From Sphingomonas koreensis (GTDB taxonomy: Bacteria > Pseudomonadota > Alphaproteobacteria > Sphingomonadales > Sphingomonadaceae): a stretch of 64,000 bases of DNA. The stretch lies in assembly GCF_002797435.1 (NCBI RefSeq), contig NZ_PGEN01000001.1, forward strand, positions 2,602,501 to 2,666,500. Direction: 5' to 3'. The notes under the pieces are model-generated. The model worked only from the letters and a program-made list of their open reading frames with translations. It had not been told where the DNA came from and did no database searches. Positions 27,264 through 35,948 of this stretch are shown here, one piece after another (position 1 is the first letter of the stretch; the number at the start of each line of letters is the position of its first letter). The position numbers and the translations under genes were made by a program.

Positions 27264-27809
27264 ATGGCCCGTCCGCTCCTCATTGCGTCGATCGCTGCGA
27301 TCGCCACCACCGCTGCGATTGGTACCGCGGCGCTGGGGCAGGTGCGCCACGATTCGAACGCGCCGATCGATTTCGCCGCGCCGCACGCGGAACTGCAGGA
27401 CCGCTCGGGCCGGGCTGTCCTATGGGGCGGGGTCCGGCTGAATCAGGGTAACATGACGCTGACCGCCGAGCGGGTCACGGTCACCTATACCGGTCAGATC
27501 ACCGACGGATCGCCCTCGGTATCGCGCTTCGATGCTGCGGGTGGCGTTACCGTCACCCGGCCCGACCAGACGGCGCGGGCGCAATATGGCGTGTACGACA
27601 TCAATAAGCGTACCATCACGATGATGGGCAATGTCTCGCTGGTCCAGGGCAGCAACCGCGTGAGCGGCGGGCGGCTGACGCTCAATCTCGATACCGGCCG
27701 CGCTTCGATGGACGGTTCTGGCGTCGGCACGACCAAGGCGCCCGACGGCAGCGTGATCCAGTCGGGCGGCCGCGTCACCGGTCGGTTCACCGTCCCCAAG
27801 CGCGATTGA
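27264..27809 (+). CDS. lptA: LPS transport periplasmic protein LptA
   Basis: LptA forms the periplasmic bridge that carries LPS to the outer membrane. The 181-residue protein starts at the ATG at 27264; a GTG two codons earlier (27258) overlaps the lptC stop. A signal peptide ends near ALGQ, and the beta-strand repeats AELQDRSGRAVLWGGVRLNQG and MTLTAERVTVTYTG are typical OstA-fold sequence. It lies in the lptC-lptA-lptB-rpoN order common to proteobacteria. Confidence 0.88.
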   Translation: MARPLLIASIAAIATTAAIGTAALGQVRHDSNAPIDFAAPHAELQDRSGRAVLWGGVRLNQGNMTLTAERVTVTYTGQITDGSPSVSRFDAAGGVTVTRPDQTARAQYGVYDINKRTITMMGNVSLVQGSNRVSGGRLTLNLDTGRASMDGSGVGTTKAPDGSVIQSGGRVTGRFTVPKRD

Positions 27810-27937
27810 CCGCAGGCGGGGTTTCGCTCTGCCGGGTTCGACCCTAACTTCCCTTCCGGAACTCTCATGCATAAAACTTGCCAAGTGACTGCGCGGCAAG
27901 GAATCGCTAAGCATATCGTGCGATCAGGAAGGGCGTT

Positions 27938-28714
27938 ATGGCAGATATCGAAACGCTGGAACCGGTAGCCGCGGAAGCGGGCACCCCGCCGACATCGGGG
28001 CTGGCGGTGGTGTCGATCGCCAAGTCCTATGACAAGCGCGTCGTGCTGTCGGACGTGTCGCTCTCGGTCGGCAAGGGCGAAGTGGTCGGGCTGCTCGGCC
28101 CCAACGGCGCGGGCAAGACGACCTGCTTCTATTCGGTGATGGGGCTGGTGAAGCCCGATGCCGGGCGCATCATGCTCGATGGCGTCGATATCACCCCGCT
28201 GCCCATGTATCGCCGTGCGATCCTGGGGCTGGGTTATTTGCCGCAGGAAACCTCGATCTTCCGCGGCCTCACGGTCGCCAAGAACATCTCGGCGGTGCTC
28301 GAGCTGTCCGAGCCCGACAAGTCGGCACGTGCCGCGCGGCTCGACCAGTTGCTCGAGGAATTCGGCCTGACGCGGCTGCGCGATGCCCCGGCGATGGCGC
28401 TGTCGGGCGGTGAACGCCGCCGCGCCGAGATTGCCCGCGCGCTCGCCGCGGATCCGTCGATCATGCTGCTCGACGAACCGTTCGCCGGCATCGATCCGAT
28501 CTCGATCGCCGACATTCGCGATCTGGTGAAGGAGTTGAAGACCCGCAACATCGGCGTGCTCATCACCGACCACAATGTCCGCGAGACGCTCGACATCGTC
28601 GATCGCGCCTCGATCATCTATGACGGCCGCGTGCTGTTTGCCGGCTCGCCCGAGGACCTGGTCGCCGACGCCAATGTCCGGCGCCTCTATCTCGGCGAGG
28701 GATTCTCGCTGTGA
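27938..28714 (+). CDS. lptB: LPS export ABC transporter ATP-binding protein LptB
   Basis: LptB drives extraction of LPS from the inner membrane with LptF and LptG, which are not in this window. The 258-residue ATPase has Walker A LLGPNGAGKTTC, the Q-loop GYLPQETSIFRG, signature LSGGERRRAEIAR, and Walker B IMLLDEPFAGID. The first 20 residues are a short extra tail. It is 128 bases after lptA and 26 bases before rpoN. Confidence 0.95.
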   Translation: MADIETLEPVAAEAGTPPTSGLAVVSIAKSYDKRVVLSDVSLSVGKGEVVGLLGPNGAGKTTCFYSVMGLVKPDAGRIMLDGVDITPLPMYRRAILGLGYLPQETSIFRGLTVAKNISAVLELSEPDKSARAARLDQLLEEFGLTRLRDAPAMALSGGERRRAEIARALAADPSIMLLDEPFAGIDPISIADIRDLVKELKTRNIGVLITDHNVRETLDIVDRASIIYDGRVLFAGSPEDLVADANVRRLYLGEGFSL

Positions 28715-28740
28715 TGCTCGGTGCCCTCGATTAGCCTCCC

Positions 28741-30246
28741 ATGAGCCTCGCGCCCCGCCTTGATCTGAGGCAATCCCAATCGCTGGTGATGACGCCGCAG
28801 CTTCAGCAGGCGATCAAGCTGCTGGCGCTGTCGAACCTCGAGATCGAAACCTTTATCGCCGAGGAACTCGAGAAGAACCCGCTGCTCGATGCGGGCGGCG
28901 GCGACGAGCGTGAACCCGTGGAGGCGGCGGAGGCCGAGTCGCTTCCCGAGCGCGACGGCCCCGCCGATTCGACCGAGCTGCTCGATGGCGGCGACGCGAC
29001 GGGGGAGGCCTCGCTCGACGTCGATTTCACCGCCGAGACCTTTCACCATGACAGCGCGGCGGATTCGGTCGGCGGACTCGATGGCGGCCTTGGGCTTGCC
29101 GGCACCGGCGGCGGCGGTCTGGGTGAGGACGGCCCCGATTTCGACAGCTTCTGCGCGCCCGATCTCAGTCTGGCCGATCACCTGCTTGCGCAAGCCGGCG
29201 CCGTGGTGGACGGCGCGGACCTGTTCATTGCCCAGCACCTGATCGACCAGATCGACGAGGCCGGGTATCTCACCGCCTCGCTGCTCGACATCGCCACCCG
29301 GCTCGGCGTGCCGCTCGCGCGGGTCGAGGCGGTACTGGCACTGATCCAGACGCTCGACCCCACCGGCGTCGGCGCGCGTGACCTAGCCGAATGTCTGGCG
29401 CTGCAGGCGAAGGAAGCGGACCGCTATGATCCGTGCATGGCCGCGCTGATCGCCAATCTCGATCTGCTTGCGCGCGGGGAACTGGCACGGCTCAAGCGCA
29501 TCTGCGGGGTCGATGACGAGGATATGGCGGACATGATCCGCGAGCTTCGCGGCTATGATCCCAAGCCCGGCTGCCGTTTCGGCGGCGATCCCGTCGCGAG
29601 CGTGACACCCGACATCTTCGTCGCGCCGCGGGGGCAGGCCTGGGCGGTCGAGCTCAACAGCGCGACCCTGCCGCGGGTCCTGGTCAACCGCGCTTACTAT
29701 GCCGAGGTATCCGCCGGGCCGCAGGACAAGTCGAGCAAGGCCTGGCTCTCCGACATGCTCGCCAGTGCCAACTGGCTGGTCAAGGCGCTCGACCAGCGCC
29801 AGCGCACGATCATCAAGGTCGCGAGCGAGATCGTGAAGCAGCAGGAGGCGTTCTTCCGCCATGGCGTGTCGCACCTGCGCCCGCTCACGCTGCGCCAGAT
29901 CGCCGACGCGATCGAGATGCACGAATCGACCGTCAGCCGCGTGACCAGCAACAAATATCTGTCCTGCGCGCGCGGGCTGTTCGAGCTCAAATACTTCTTC
30001 ACCAGCGCGATCCAGTCGGCCGATGGCGGTGACGCGGTCTCGGCCGAGGCGGTCAAGAGCGCGATTCGCGCGCTGATCCAGGCCGAAGATCCGAGGAAGA
30101 TCCTGTCCGACGACACGCTGGTCGAGATGCTCAATTCCAAGGGCTTCGACATCGCCCGGCGCACCGTCGCCAAGTATCGCGAGGCGATGGGCATTGGCAG
30201 CTCGGTCCAGCGCCGCCGGCAAAAGGCGCTCGAGGGCGCGAGCTAG
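28741..30246 (+). CDS. rpoN: RNA polymerase sigma-54 factor RpoN
   Basis: Sigma-54 directs transcription at -24/-12 promoters that need activator ATPases. The 501-residue protein has the Gln-rich activator region at the N-terminus (LRQSQSLVMTPQLQQAIKLL), an acidic region II (about 55-130), the core-binding and helix-turn-helix regions, with HESTVSRVTSNKYL, and the RpoN box ARRTVAKYREAMGI near the C-terminus. It follows lptB in the usual proteobacterial arrangement. Its presence with ptsP suggests a nitrogen or carbon control circuit. Confidence 0.95.
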   Translation: MSLAPRLDLRQSQSLVMTPQLQQAIKLLALSNLEIETFIAEELEKNPLLDAGGGDEREPVEAAEAESLPERDGPADSTELLDGGDATGEASLDVDFTAETFHHDSAADSVGGLDGGLGLAGTGGGGLGEDGPDFDSFCAPDLSLADHLLAQAGAVVDGADLFIAQHLIDQIDEAGYLTASLLDIATRLGVPLARVEAVLALIQTLDPTGVGARDLAECLALQAKEADRYDPCMAALIANLDLLARGELARLKRICGVDDEDMADMIRELRGYDPKPGCRFGGDPVASVTPDIFVAPRGQAWAVELNSATLPRVLVNRAYYAEVSAGPQDKSSKAWLSDMLASANWLVKALDQRQRTIIKVASEIVKQQEAFFRHGVSHLRPLTLRQIADAIEMHESTVSRVTSNKYLSCARGLFELKYFFTSAIQSADGGDAVSAEAVKSAIRALIQAEDPRKILSDDTLVEMLNSKGFDIARRTVAKYREAMGIGSSVQRRRQKALEGAS

Positions 30247-30264
30247 GCCGTCTCCTGACGGGCG

Positions 30265-31185
30265 CTACCTGGCCCGGCCAGCTTCGGTGGCGATCGCATC
30301 GAGGTCCCGGTCGAACAGCTGGGCCGCCAACAGTGCTGTCGCTGCGGAGCGGGCGAAGAAGCCCTTCGGGATCGCTGCGAAATCGTCGGTCGGCTTGTGA
30401 TAGTCGGGATAATCCTCGACCCCGAAATAGGCGAAGGGCATGCCCTGCTGGTGAAAGACGAAATGGTCGGACCCACCGGTCCAGTCGTCGGTGTCCTTCC
30501 ATGGCGGGCCGTCATGCCCCAGCTTGAGCGACACCGGCGCCTGCGCGACGATCGCCTCGAAACGTGCGCGCAGGAACGGCGAATGATACGCGCCTGCCAG
30601 CCATAGCTCGTTGCGGTCGTTGCGGCTCATCATGTCGAGATTGAGGTTCATCGCGATGCGCGACAGCGTCACCGGCGGAGCCTTCGCGAACGCCGTCGAT
30701 CCGTAGAAACCCTGCTCCTCGGCATCCCACAGCGCGAAGACGATATCGTGGACGGGCCGCTCGCGCGCGAAATGTTCGGCGATCGACAGCAGCACGGCGA
30801 CGCCGGATGCATTGTCGTCGGCGCCGTTGAGCACCTTGCCGTCGCGAACGCCGAAATGATCGTAATGTGCGCCGATCAGCAGCACCCGGTCGCTGGTGCC
30901 CGATCCGCGGATACGGCCGATCAGGTTGGTGCCTTTCAGAACCTCGCCCTTATGCTCCGCTTCGAACGGCTGCTCGAAACCGGCAAGGACCGGTTCGACA
31001 CCGATCGCCCGCAATCGCTCGCTCAGATAGGCGCGCGCCCTGGCCGAGCCGGCGGTGCCGACCAGCCGCCCGGCCATGTCGTCCGCTGCGAGGATGCGGA
31101 CATCTTCATAGAGCTGATGCGGCGCCGGGTCGGCGGCTGCAACGGTGAGGCATGTGCCCGTCAAGGCGAGAAGACGCAGTAGCAT
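30265..31185 (-). CDS. M28 family zinc aminopeptidase, exported
   Basis: The 306-residue protein has a signal peptide (about 1-18) and the M28 metal set: IGAHYDHFG (His), NGADDNASGVAVLL (Asp), WDAEEQGFYGS (catalytic and metal Glu), NLDMM and SDHFVFHQQG (last His). Such enzymes remove N-terminal residues from peptides. It is convergent with rpoN (18-base gap) and divergent from dapB. Confidence 0.9.
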   Translation of the reverse strand: MLLRLLALTGTCLTVAAADPAPHQLYEDVRILAADDMAGRLVGTAGSARARAYLSERLRAIGVEPVLAGFEQPFEAEHKGEVLKGTNLIGRIRGSGTSDRVLLIGAHYDHFGVRDGKVLNGADDNASGVAVLLSIAEHFARERPVHDIVFALWDAEEQGFYGSTAFAKAPPVTLSRIAMNLNLDMMSRNDRNELWLAGAYHSPFLRARFEAIVAQAPVSLKLGHDGPPWKDTDDWTGGSDHFVFHQQGMPFAYFGVEDYPDYHKPTDDFAAIPKGFFARSAATALLAAQLFDRDLDAIATEAGRAR

Positions 31186-31300
31186 CGTGCTGATTTGCCG
31201 TGGCTCATGATCGCGGCAAGCGAAAAGTCCGCCCCCCAGCTATCCGACGGTCGCCAAATCCTTTGTTGCAGTCCGCGCCGTCCCCGGCCAAGCAACACCC

Positions 31301-32029
31301 ATGAGTAGCATTGGTATCTATGGCAGCCTCGGCCGGATGGGCGTGGCGATCCGCGACATATTGGCGGAACAGGGCGTCAAGTTCGCGGGCGGCGCCGATG
31401 CCGGCGACGACCCGGCGGTGCTCGCCGCCGCCGCCGATGCGCTGGTCGATTTCTCCACGCCTGCCGCGCTCGAATCGCATCTTGCCGCAGCGCGCGCCGC
31501 AGGTACGCCGATCGTGATCGGCACCACCGGGCTGACGGCGCAGCACCATGCGCTGATCGACGACGCGGCGCGCGAGATCGCGGTGCTCCAGACCGGCAAT
31601 ACCTCGCTCGGTGTCGTGCTGCTCGCGCGACTGGTGCGTGAGGCGGCGACGCGGCTCGGCCCCGACTGGGATATCGAGATCGCTGAGATGCATCACCGCC
31701 AGAAAGTGGACGCGCCCTCGGGTACTGCGCTGATGCTGGGCGAGGCAGCCGCGGCCGGGCGTGCGGTCTCGCTGGGCGAGGTCCGCGTCGCCGACCGCGC
31801 CGGACTCACCGGCGCGCGTGCGGAAGGGACGATCGGATTCGCCTCGCTGCGCGGCGGCACGGTGATCGGTGATCATCTGGTCGTGCTCGCAGGCGCGGGC
31901 GAACGGATCGAACTGGCGCATCGTGCCGAGGATCGCGCCATCTTCGCGCGCGGTGCAGTCAGGGCCGCCTTGTGGCTCGCGGACAAGCCCGCCGGCCGCT
32001 ACACGATGGATGCGGTGCTGGGCCTTTGA
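31301..32029 (+). CDS. dapB: 4-hydroxy-tetrahydrodipicolinate reductase
   Basis: DapB reduces hydroxytetrahydrodipicolinate in the lysine and diaminopimelate pathway. The 242-residue protein shows the Rossmann start IGIYGSLGRMGVAI, the GTTGLT segment and the catalytic EMHHRQKVDAPSGTAL. It starts at the ATG at 31301. Its stop overlaps the TTG start of nth (TTGA). Confidence 0.96.
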   Translation: MSSIGIYGSLGRMGVAIRDILAEQGVKFAGGADAGDDPAVLAAAADALVDFSTPAALESHLAAARAAGTPIVIGTTGLTAQHHALIDDAAREIAVLQTGNTSLGVVLLARLVREAATRLGPDWDIEIAEMHHRQKVDAPSGTALMLGEAAAAGRAVSLGEVRVADRAGLTGARAEGTIGFASLRGGTVIGDHLVVLAGAGERIELAHRAEDRAIFARGAVRAALWLADKPAGRYTMDAVLGL

Positions 32030-32688
32030 AGAAGGCCGACATTTTCCATTTCTTCGAGCGGCTGGCCGCGGCCAATCCGCATCCCGAGACCGAGCTCGAG
32101 TCGGTCAACGACTATACGTTGCTGGTCGCGGTGGTGTTGTCGGCTCAAGCGACCGACGCCGGGGTCAACAAGGCGACCCGGCGGTTGTTTGCCGAGGTCG
32201 ACACACCGGAGAAGATGGTCGCGCTGGGCGAGGAGGGCTTGCGGCAGCACATCAAGACGATCGGGCTGTTCAACGCGAAGGCGAAGAACGTCATTGCGCT
32301 TTCTGAAGCGCTGATCGCCGACCATGACAGCCAGGTCCCTGCCGACCGCGACGCGCTGGAGGCGCTTCCCGGCGTCGGACGGAAGACTGCGAACGTGGTG
32401 TTGAACGTCGCCTTCGGGCAGGAAACCTTCGCGGTCGATACCCACCTCTTCCGCCTCGGCAACCGGACCGGCATTGCGCCGGGCAAGACCCCGCTTGCGG
32501 TAGAGAAGAAGCTGGAAAGGAATGTCCCGCAACCCTTCCGCCTGCACGCGCATCACTGGCTGATCCTGCATGGGCGCTATGTCTGCAAGGCGCGTACGCC
32601 CGAATGCTGGCGTTGCATCGTCGCCGACCTGTGCGCCTACAAGCCCAAGACGCCCGCGCCCAAGGGTTGGAAAGAACCCGCGGTTTAG
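32026..32688 (+). CDS. nth: Endonuclease III
   Basis: Nth is a DNA glycosylase/AP-lyase that removes oxidised pyrimidines. The 220-residue protein starts at a TTG at 32026 that overlaps the dapB stop. It has the helix-hairpin-helix LPGVGRKTANVVLNVAFG with catalytic Lys, the catalytic Asp in VDTHLFRLGNRTG and a C-terminal 4Fe-4S cluster motif C-x6-C-x2-C-x5-C (CKARTPECWRCIVADLC). It is the last ordinary chromosomal protein gene before the tRNA-Arg pair. Confidence 0.95.
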   Translation: MKKADIFHFFERLAAANPHPETELESVNDYTLLVAVVLSAQATDAGVNKATRRLFAEVDTPEKMVALGEEGLRQHIKTIGLFNAKAKNVIALSEALIADHDSQVPADRDALEALPGVGRKTANVVLNVAFGQETFAVDTHLFRLGNRTGIAPGKTPLAVEKKLERNVPQPFRLHAHHWLILHGRYVCKARTPECWRCIVADLCAYKPKTPAPKGWKEPAV

Positions 32689-32731
32689 CGCTGGCGCACC
32701 GCGAATTGCTTTGCTAGGCGCTTGTCGCCAC

Positions 32732-32808
<77 letters not shown>

Positions 32809-33003
32809 GTTTTCTACTATAAACACAGTCGTTTAGCAAGCCGGGCAGTTTGCGTATCGGAACCCGAAAATCGTCGCGGAAGCGTGGCGGAAGCAGTAAC
32901 AGGCGTACCGTAGCGTGGCGCAGCCCGTTCTCGGGGGGGTAGGCGCCGACCTGCTTCACAGGTTGACCTTTCGGGCCCGAGCGGGGATAGCTCCTCGGGT
33001 GCG

Positions 33004-33080
33004 GCACCCGTAGCTCAGCTGGATAGAGCGCCACCCTCCGAAGGTGGAGGCCACACGTTCGAATCGTGTCGGGTGCGCCA
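33004..33080 (+). tRNA. tRNA-Arg (anticodon CCG), second copy
   Basis: The 77-base gene has the same acceptor, D arm and anticodon as the copy at 32732. The anticodon stem is CCACC/GGTGG instead of CTGCC/GGCAG, and the T stem is ACACG/CGTGT instead of ACAGG/CCTGT. Both changes keep pairing intact, so it is likely a functional but distinct copy. It lies 195 bases after the first. Confidence 0.93.
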
Positions 33081-33490
33081 TTTCACCTTCCATGACCGTG
33101 GTGCTTGCTAGGTGCGCACCGGTCGAGAAGCGGCCGCAGTAAGTGATCGTAAAGGCTACAGTTTCCGGCCGTTTCTAGGTGAGGTGTAGGTGCGTTGCAG
33201 CGCGCCCCACCCGCCAAATTGTCCTGTTCCAGACGTGCTACCGGCTATCGCGGCGTAGACGCGTCTGATTCAAAATCCAGTTCCGAGAGGAGTGCCGGTT
33301 CGACCCCGGCGACCCGCACCATCAAAATCCTTGTCCAAAACAATCACCGTCGCGACAAGATGGGACTCGCCGGGGCTTAATCTGCCATCGCGCCGAACGT
33401 GAGCGGGGGAAGTGATCGGCTGTGAGAGGCCAGTCACGGTGCAGTGCTCTTGATGCGGCGACGAGCCCGGCTAACATCAGTATTTGAGGT
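33081..33490. other. 410-base boundary region without protein genes
   Basis: No supported protein gene is seen. It contains the tRNA-Leu-like fragment at 33251-33321. A small open frame (33195-33380) is only the translation of that tRNA remnant. The region after the fragment, up to the patatin gene stop, shows no clear feature. This is where the chromosomal gene set gives way to mobile-element content. Confidence 0.6.
33251..33321 (+). pseudogene. Truncated tRNA-Leu(CAA)-like sequence, candidate att junction
   Basis: The sequence holds GTAGACGCG of a tRNA-Leu D arm, an anticodon loop TTCAAAA (CAA), a variable arm TTCCGAGAGGAGT, a perfect T arm GCCGG-TTCGACC-CCGGC, then GACCCGC-A-CCA. The anticodon stem is mispaired on its 5' side (TCTGA against TCCAG). 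No matching 5' acceptor strand (GCGGGTC) is found upstream. It is a remnant of the tRNA 3' part, as is left at one end of an element that integrates into a tRNA gene. Confidence 0.65.
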
Positions 33491-34657
33491 TCAATTATTC
33501 GGCTCATGTAAACCTGATTGACAAGCGTGGGTTCGACCAGCGGCATGGCCCCAGTCGAAAAGTCGCATCATATACTGGCGATCAAACAGCTCGTGCGGCG
33601 CACTGTCGAAGGTTGGATCGATGGCTTCGATGCATAGGCTTACGTTTGAACCTTCGGCGAACGCCCGATAGCTTCCGATCGCGCGCCGATCGCTTGCCCC
33701 GATCACCGTTTCAAGCGCCCGTTCTATAATCGAGAACGCACTTGGCGCTACGGTCATGTAACGCGGTGCTAGAACGCCGTTATAGAGAAGGGTCATCCCT
33801 GGACGGCGAACTCCCGGGACATCCGCACCGGCGCCTGCGGATAGGAGCGCATCCGGTACGACGAAAACGCTGCTGGTGGTTCCCCCATCGACGTGCATTT
33901 CCGTGAATGGCTCAGCGCCGCTATGCACCGCCACCTCGACCGGAGGAAACACGCCCGGGATGCTGGCGGACGCGAGCAATATACTCCGGATGAGCTCGAC
34001 CTTGTCAGCAGCGCGACTGGCGGCGATTTCGCCAACGTCCCAGACGACGCCGCGCTGAGCATCGAGGTTGGTTGTCAGGACCAGCAGACGACGGCCCGCG
34101 CGGTGCTGAACAGCGATACGGTCCACGATGTCCGCAGTCACATGGCGAGCGATCAGCCGACGAAGCGGCTGGGTGCTGGCAAAGCTCGGGCCTCCCAAGG
34201 CGCCCCGGACGGGGGTTCGACGAAAGATGTCGTTCGCGTCGATGCCGGTGTAGAGCGCGCGAAGGGTCGCGTCTTCATCCGAGCCAAGAAACGCAAATGG
34301 CGCAATCAAAGCTCCGGTGCTGACCCCCGTCACGAGCGCGAAGGTTGGTCGTGAGCCGCGTGCGCTCCAGCCATTGAGATAGCCTGCGGCGAAAGCGCCT
34401 TTATCCGAGCCGCTCGATATCGCGAGCATCTCGAACGACTGGTCCCCTTCTGCCGGCCTATCTGCAAGCCAGCGCTGTCGCCAGTTCAACCACGCGGCCG
34501 GCGAAGCATCTGCCCAAAAGCGGATCGGCTCGGTATAGCCAGGCACTACGGCGACTGCCTGCATGCCTGCGGTTGCCGGCAGCCGCGAGGGTGTCGCACA
34601 GCCGCCGAGCGTTGCCGCGACCAATGCGACCGCGACTGAGGCTTGTGCGGCCCTCAA
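33491..34657 (-). CDS. Patatin-like phospholipase, lipoprotein
   Basis: The 388-residue protein starts at a TTG that overlaps the PHB depolymerase stop (TTGA). It has a lipobox LGGC (Cys 20), an oxyanion-like SSGSDKGAFAAGY, the nucleophile motif GVSTG (Ser 113) and the dyad Asp in VDGG (Asp 257). Patatin enzymes release fatty acids from phospholipids or other esters. The lipid anchor puts it on the envelope. It is the last gene of the 11-gene cargo operon. Confidence 0.85.
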   Translation of the reverse strand: MRAAQASVAVALVAATLGGCATPSRLPATAGMQAVAVVPGYTEPIRFWADASPAAWLNWRQRWLADRPAEGDQSFEMLAISSGSDKGAFAAGYLNGWSARGSRPTFALVTGVSTGALIAPFAFLGSDEDATLRALYTGIDANDIFRRTPVRGALGGPSFASTQPLRRLIARHVTADIVDRIAVQHRAGRRLLVLTTNLDAQRGVVWDVGEIAASRAADKVELIRSILLASASIPGVFPPVEVAVHSGAEPFTEMHVDGGTTSSVFVVPDALLSAGAGADVPGVRRPGMTLLYNGVLAPRYMTVAPSAFSIIERALETVIGASDRRAIGSYRAFAEGSNVSLCIEAIDPTFDSAPHELFDRQYMMRLFDWGHAAGRTHACQSGLHEPNN

Positions 34658-35937
34658 TCCATCTTCTCGTGGAAGGCACAGAGCTCCGGCACGATCTGGC
34701 TGCGGAACTTCGAGCCGCTGAACAGACCATAATGACCCGTCTCTTCCAGGACCAGATGGCGTTTGCTCGACTCCGGAAGCTTGGTCGTCAGCTCGAGTAG
34801 GGCGCGCGTTTGGCCCAGGCCGGTGATGTCATCCCGACCGCCCTCGATCGCCAAAATCGGGGTCTTCTCGATAGAGTCCAAAGAGACAGGCGTGCCCCGA
34901 AATGCGAACGTCCCGTTTGCGAGCGCGTTTTGCTTGAAAACTCGATGGACCGTCTGGAGGTAGAACTCGGCAGTGAGATCCATCGTGCTGAGGAACTCCC
35001 CGTAGAAGCTGTCGATCTTATCGGCAGCCTCGTAGTCGCCGTCGGCGAAATGATCGATCGCGGCGCGCGCGGACTTTTGATGGCGTTCCGGGTTCATGGC
35101 GACGAACGCCGTCAACTGCAGATACCCTGGATACACAGCACGGTGTGCTCCCGGAAACCGCGCCGGGACGGTGGTGATGAGCGTGTCGGCGAACCAGCCG
35201 TCGTCATGGCCTGCAGCGAGCTGATTCACCTGGGTCGGCGAGCGCGACACGTCGATGGGCGAGCCCATGACGGTGAGGCTCGCCGGCAGCACGCCATCGC
35301 CGATCGATCCGCCTTCGAGGAGCGCCACCGTTGCGGCAGCCGGCACGCCCGCTTGGCAGACAGCCACGAGATGGGTGGTGGGACCAAGCTGTCGGACGAA
35401 GGCGACAAGATAATCGATGTAGTCGTCGAGGTCGAAGCCACCCTCGTGCATAGGCACCTCGCGAGCATCCGCCCAATCGGTGATGAACACGGTGTAGGCG
35501 GGTAGGAGATCTCGAACGGTCTCCCTGAGCAGCGTCGCATAATGCCCTGCCATCGGTGCGACGAGCAGCACATGTGGGGCCTCCTGGCGGTTTGCGACGT
35601 CGAAGCGCAGCAGTCGACAGAAAGGACGCTGGACAATGACCTCCTCGTTCACCGTGTGTTCGACGCCGTCGATTTCAACGTTGTCGATGCCGAAAACGGG
35701 TTTGCCGTAGGGCTCGGTCAGACGGCGGAGGAGCGACAAAGAGGCTGACTGTGTGCGTCGAAGTGTCAGAGCAGGCGGTTCAAACCCCAGCGCCTGCGCT
35801 GCGGCAATCCAGGGCGGCTTCACGTTGCGATCGTCGAGCGCACGCGCCATTGCACCGAGTTGTGTGGACGGAAGACGCCAGGCCTGCCGCCATCCATCGA
35901 CCCAGTCATAGCTGTTCATGAAGTTAGGGTAGGCCAT
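34654..35937 (-). CDS. phaZ: Intracellular poly(3-hydroxybutyrate) depolymerase
   Basis: The 427-residue protein degrades stored PHB granules inside the cell. It begins MAYPNFMNSYD at 35937; the frame extends upstream but overlaps ackA. The lipase-box position reads VCQAGVP, with Cys 194 instead of Ser, as in the R. eutropha PhaZ1 class. An Asp in EGGRDDITG and a His in EETGHYGLF complete the probable triad. The N-terminus lacks a signal peptide, which fits an intracellular enzyme. It lies 11 bases after ackA in the operon. Confidence 0.88.
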   Translation of the reverse strand: MAYPNFMNSYDWVDGWRQAWRLPSTQLGAMARALDDRNVKPPWIAAAQALGFEPPALTLRRTQSASLSLLRRLTEPYGKPVFGIDNVEIDGVEHTVNEEVIVQRPFCRLLRFDVANRQEAPHVLLVAPMAGHYATLLRETVRDLLPAYTVFITDWADAREVPMHEGGFDLDDYIDYLVAFVRQLGPTTHLVAVCQAGVPAAATVALLEGGSIGDGVLPASLTVMGSPIDVSRSPTQVNQLAAGHDDGWFADTLITTVPARFPGAHRAVYPGYLQLTAFVAMNPERHQKSARAAIDHFADGDYEAADKIDSFYGEFLSTMDLTAEFYLQTVHRVFKQNALANGTFAFRGTPVSLDSIEKTPILAIEGGRDDITGLGQTRALLELTTKLPESSKRHLVLEETGHYGLFSGSKFRSQIVPELCAFHEKMD

Positions 35938-35948
35938 ATCCGCAATCC

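Noticed and set aside
33195..33380. A plus-strand open frame with DSKSSSERSAGSTPATRT
   Set aside because: It is the translation of the tRNA-Leu-like remnant, not a gene.
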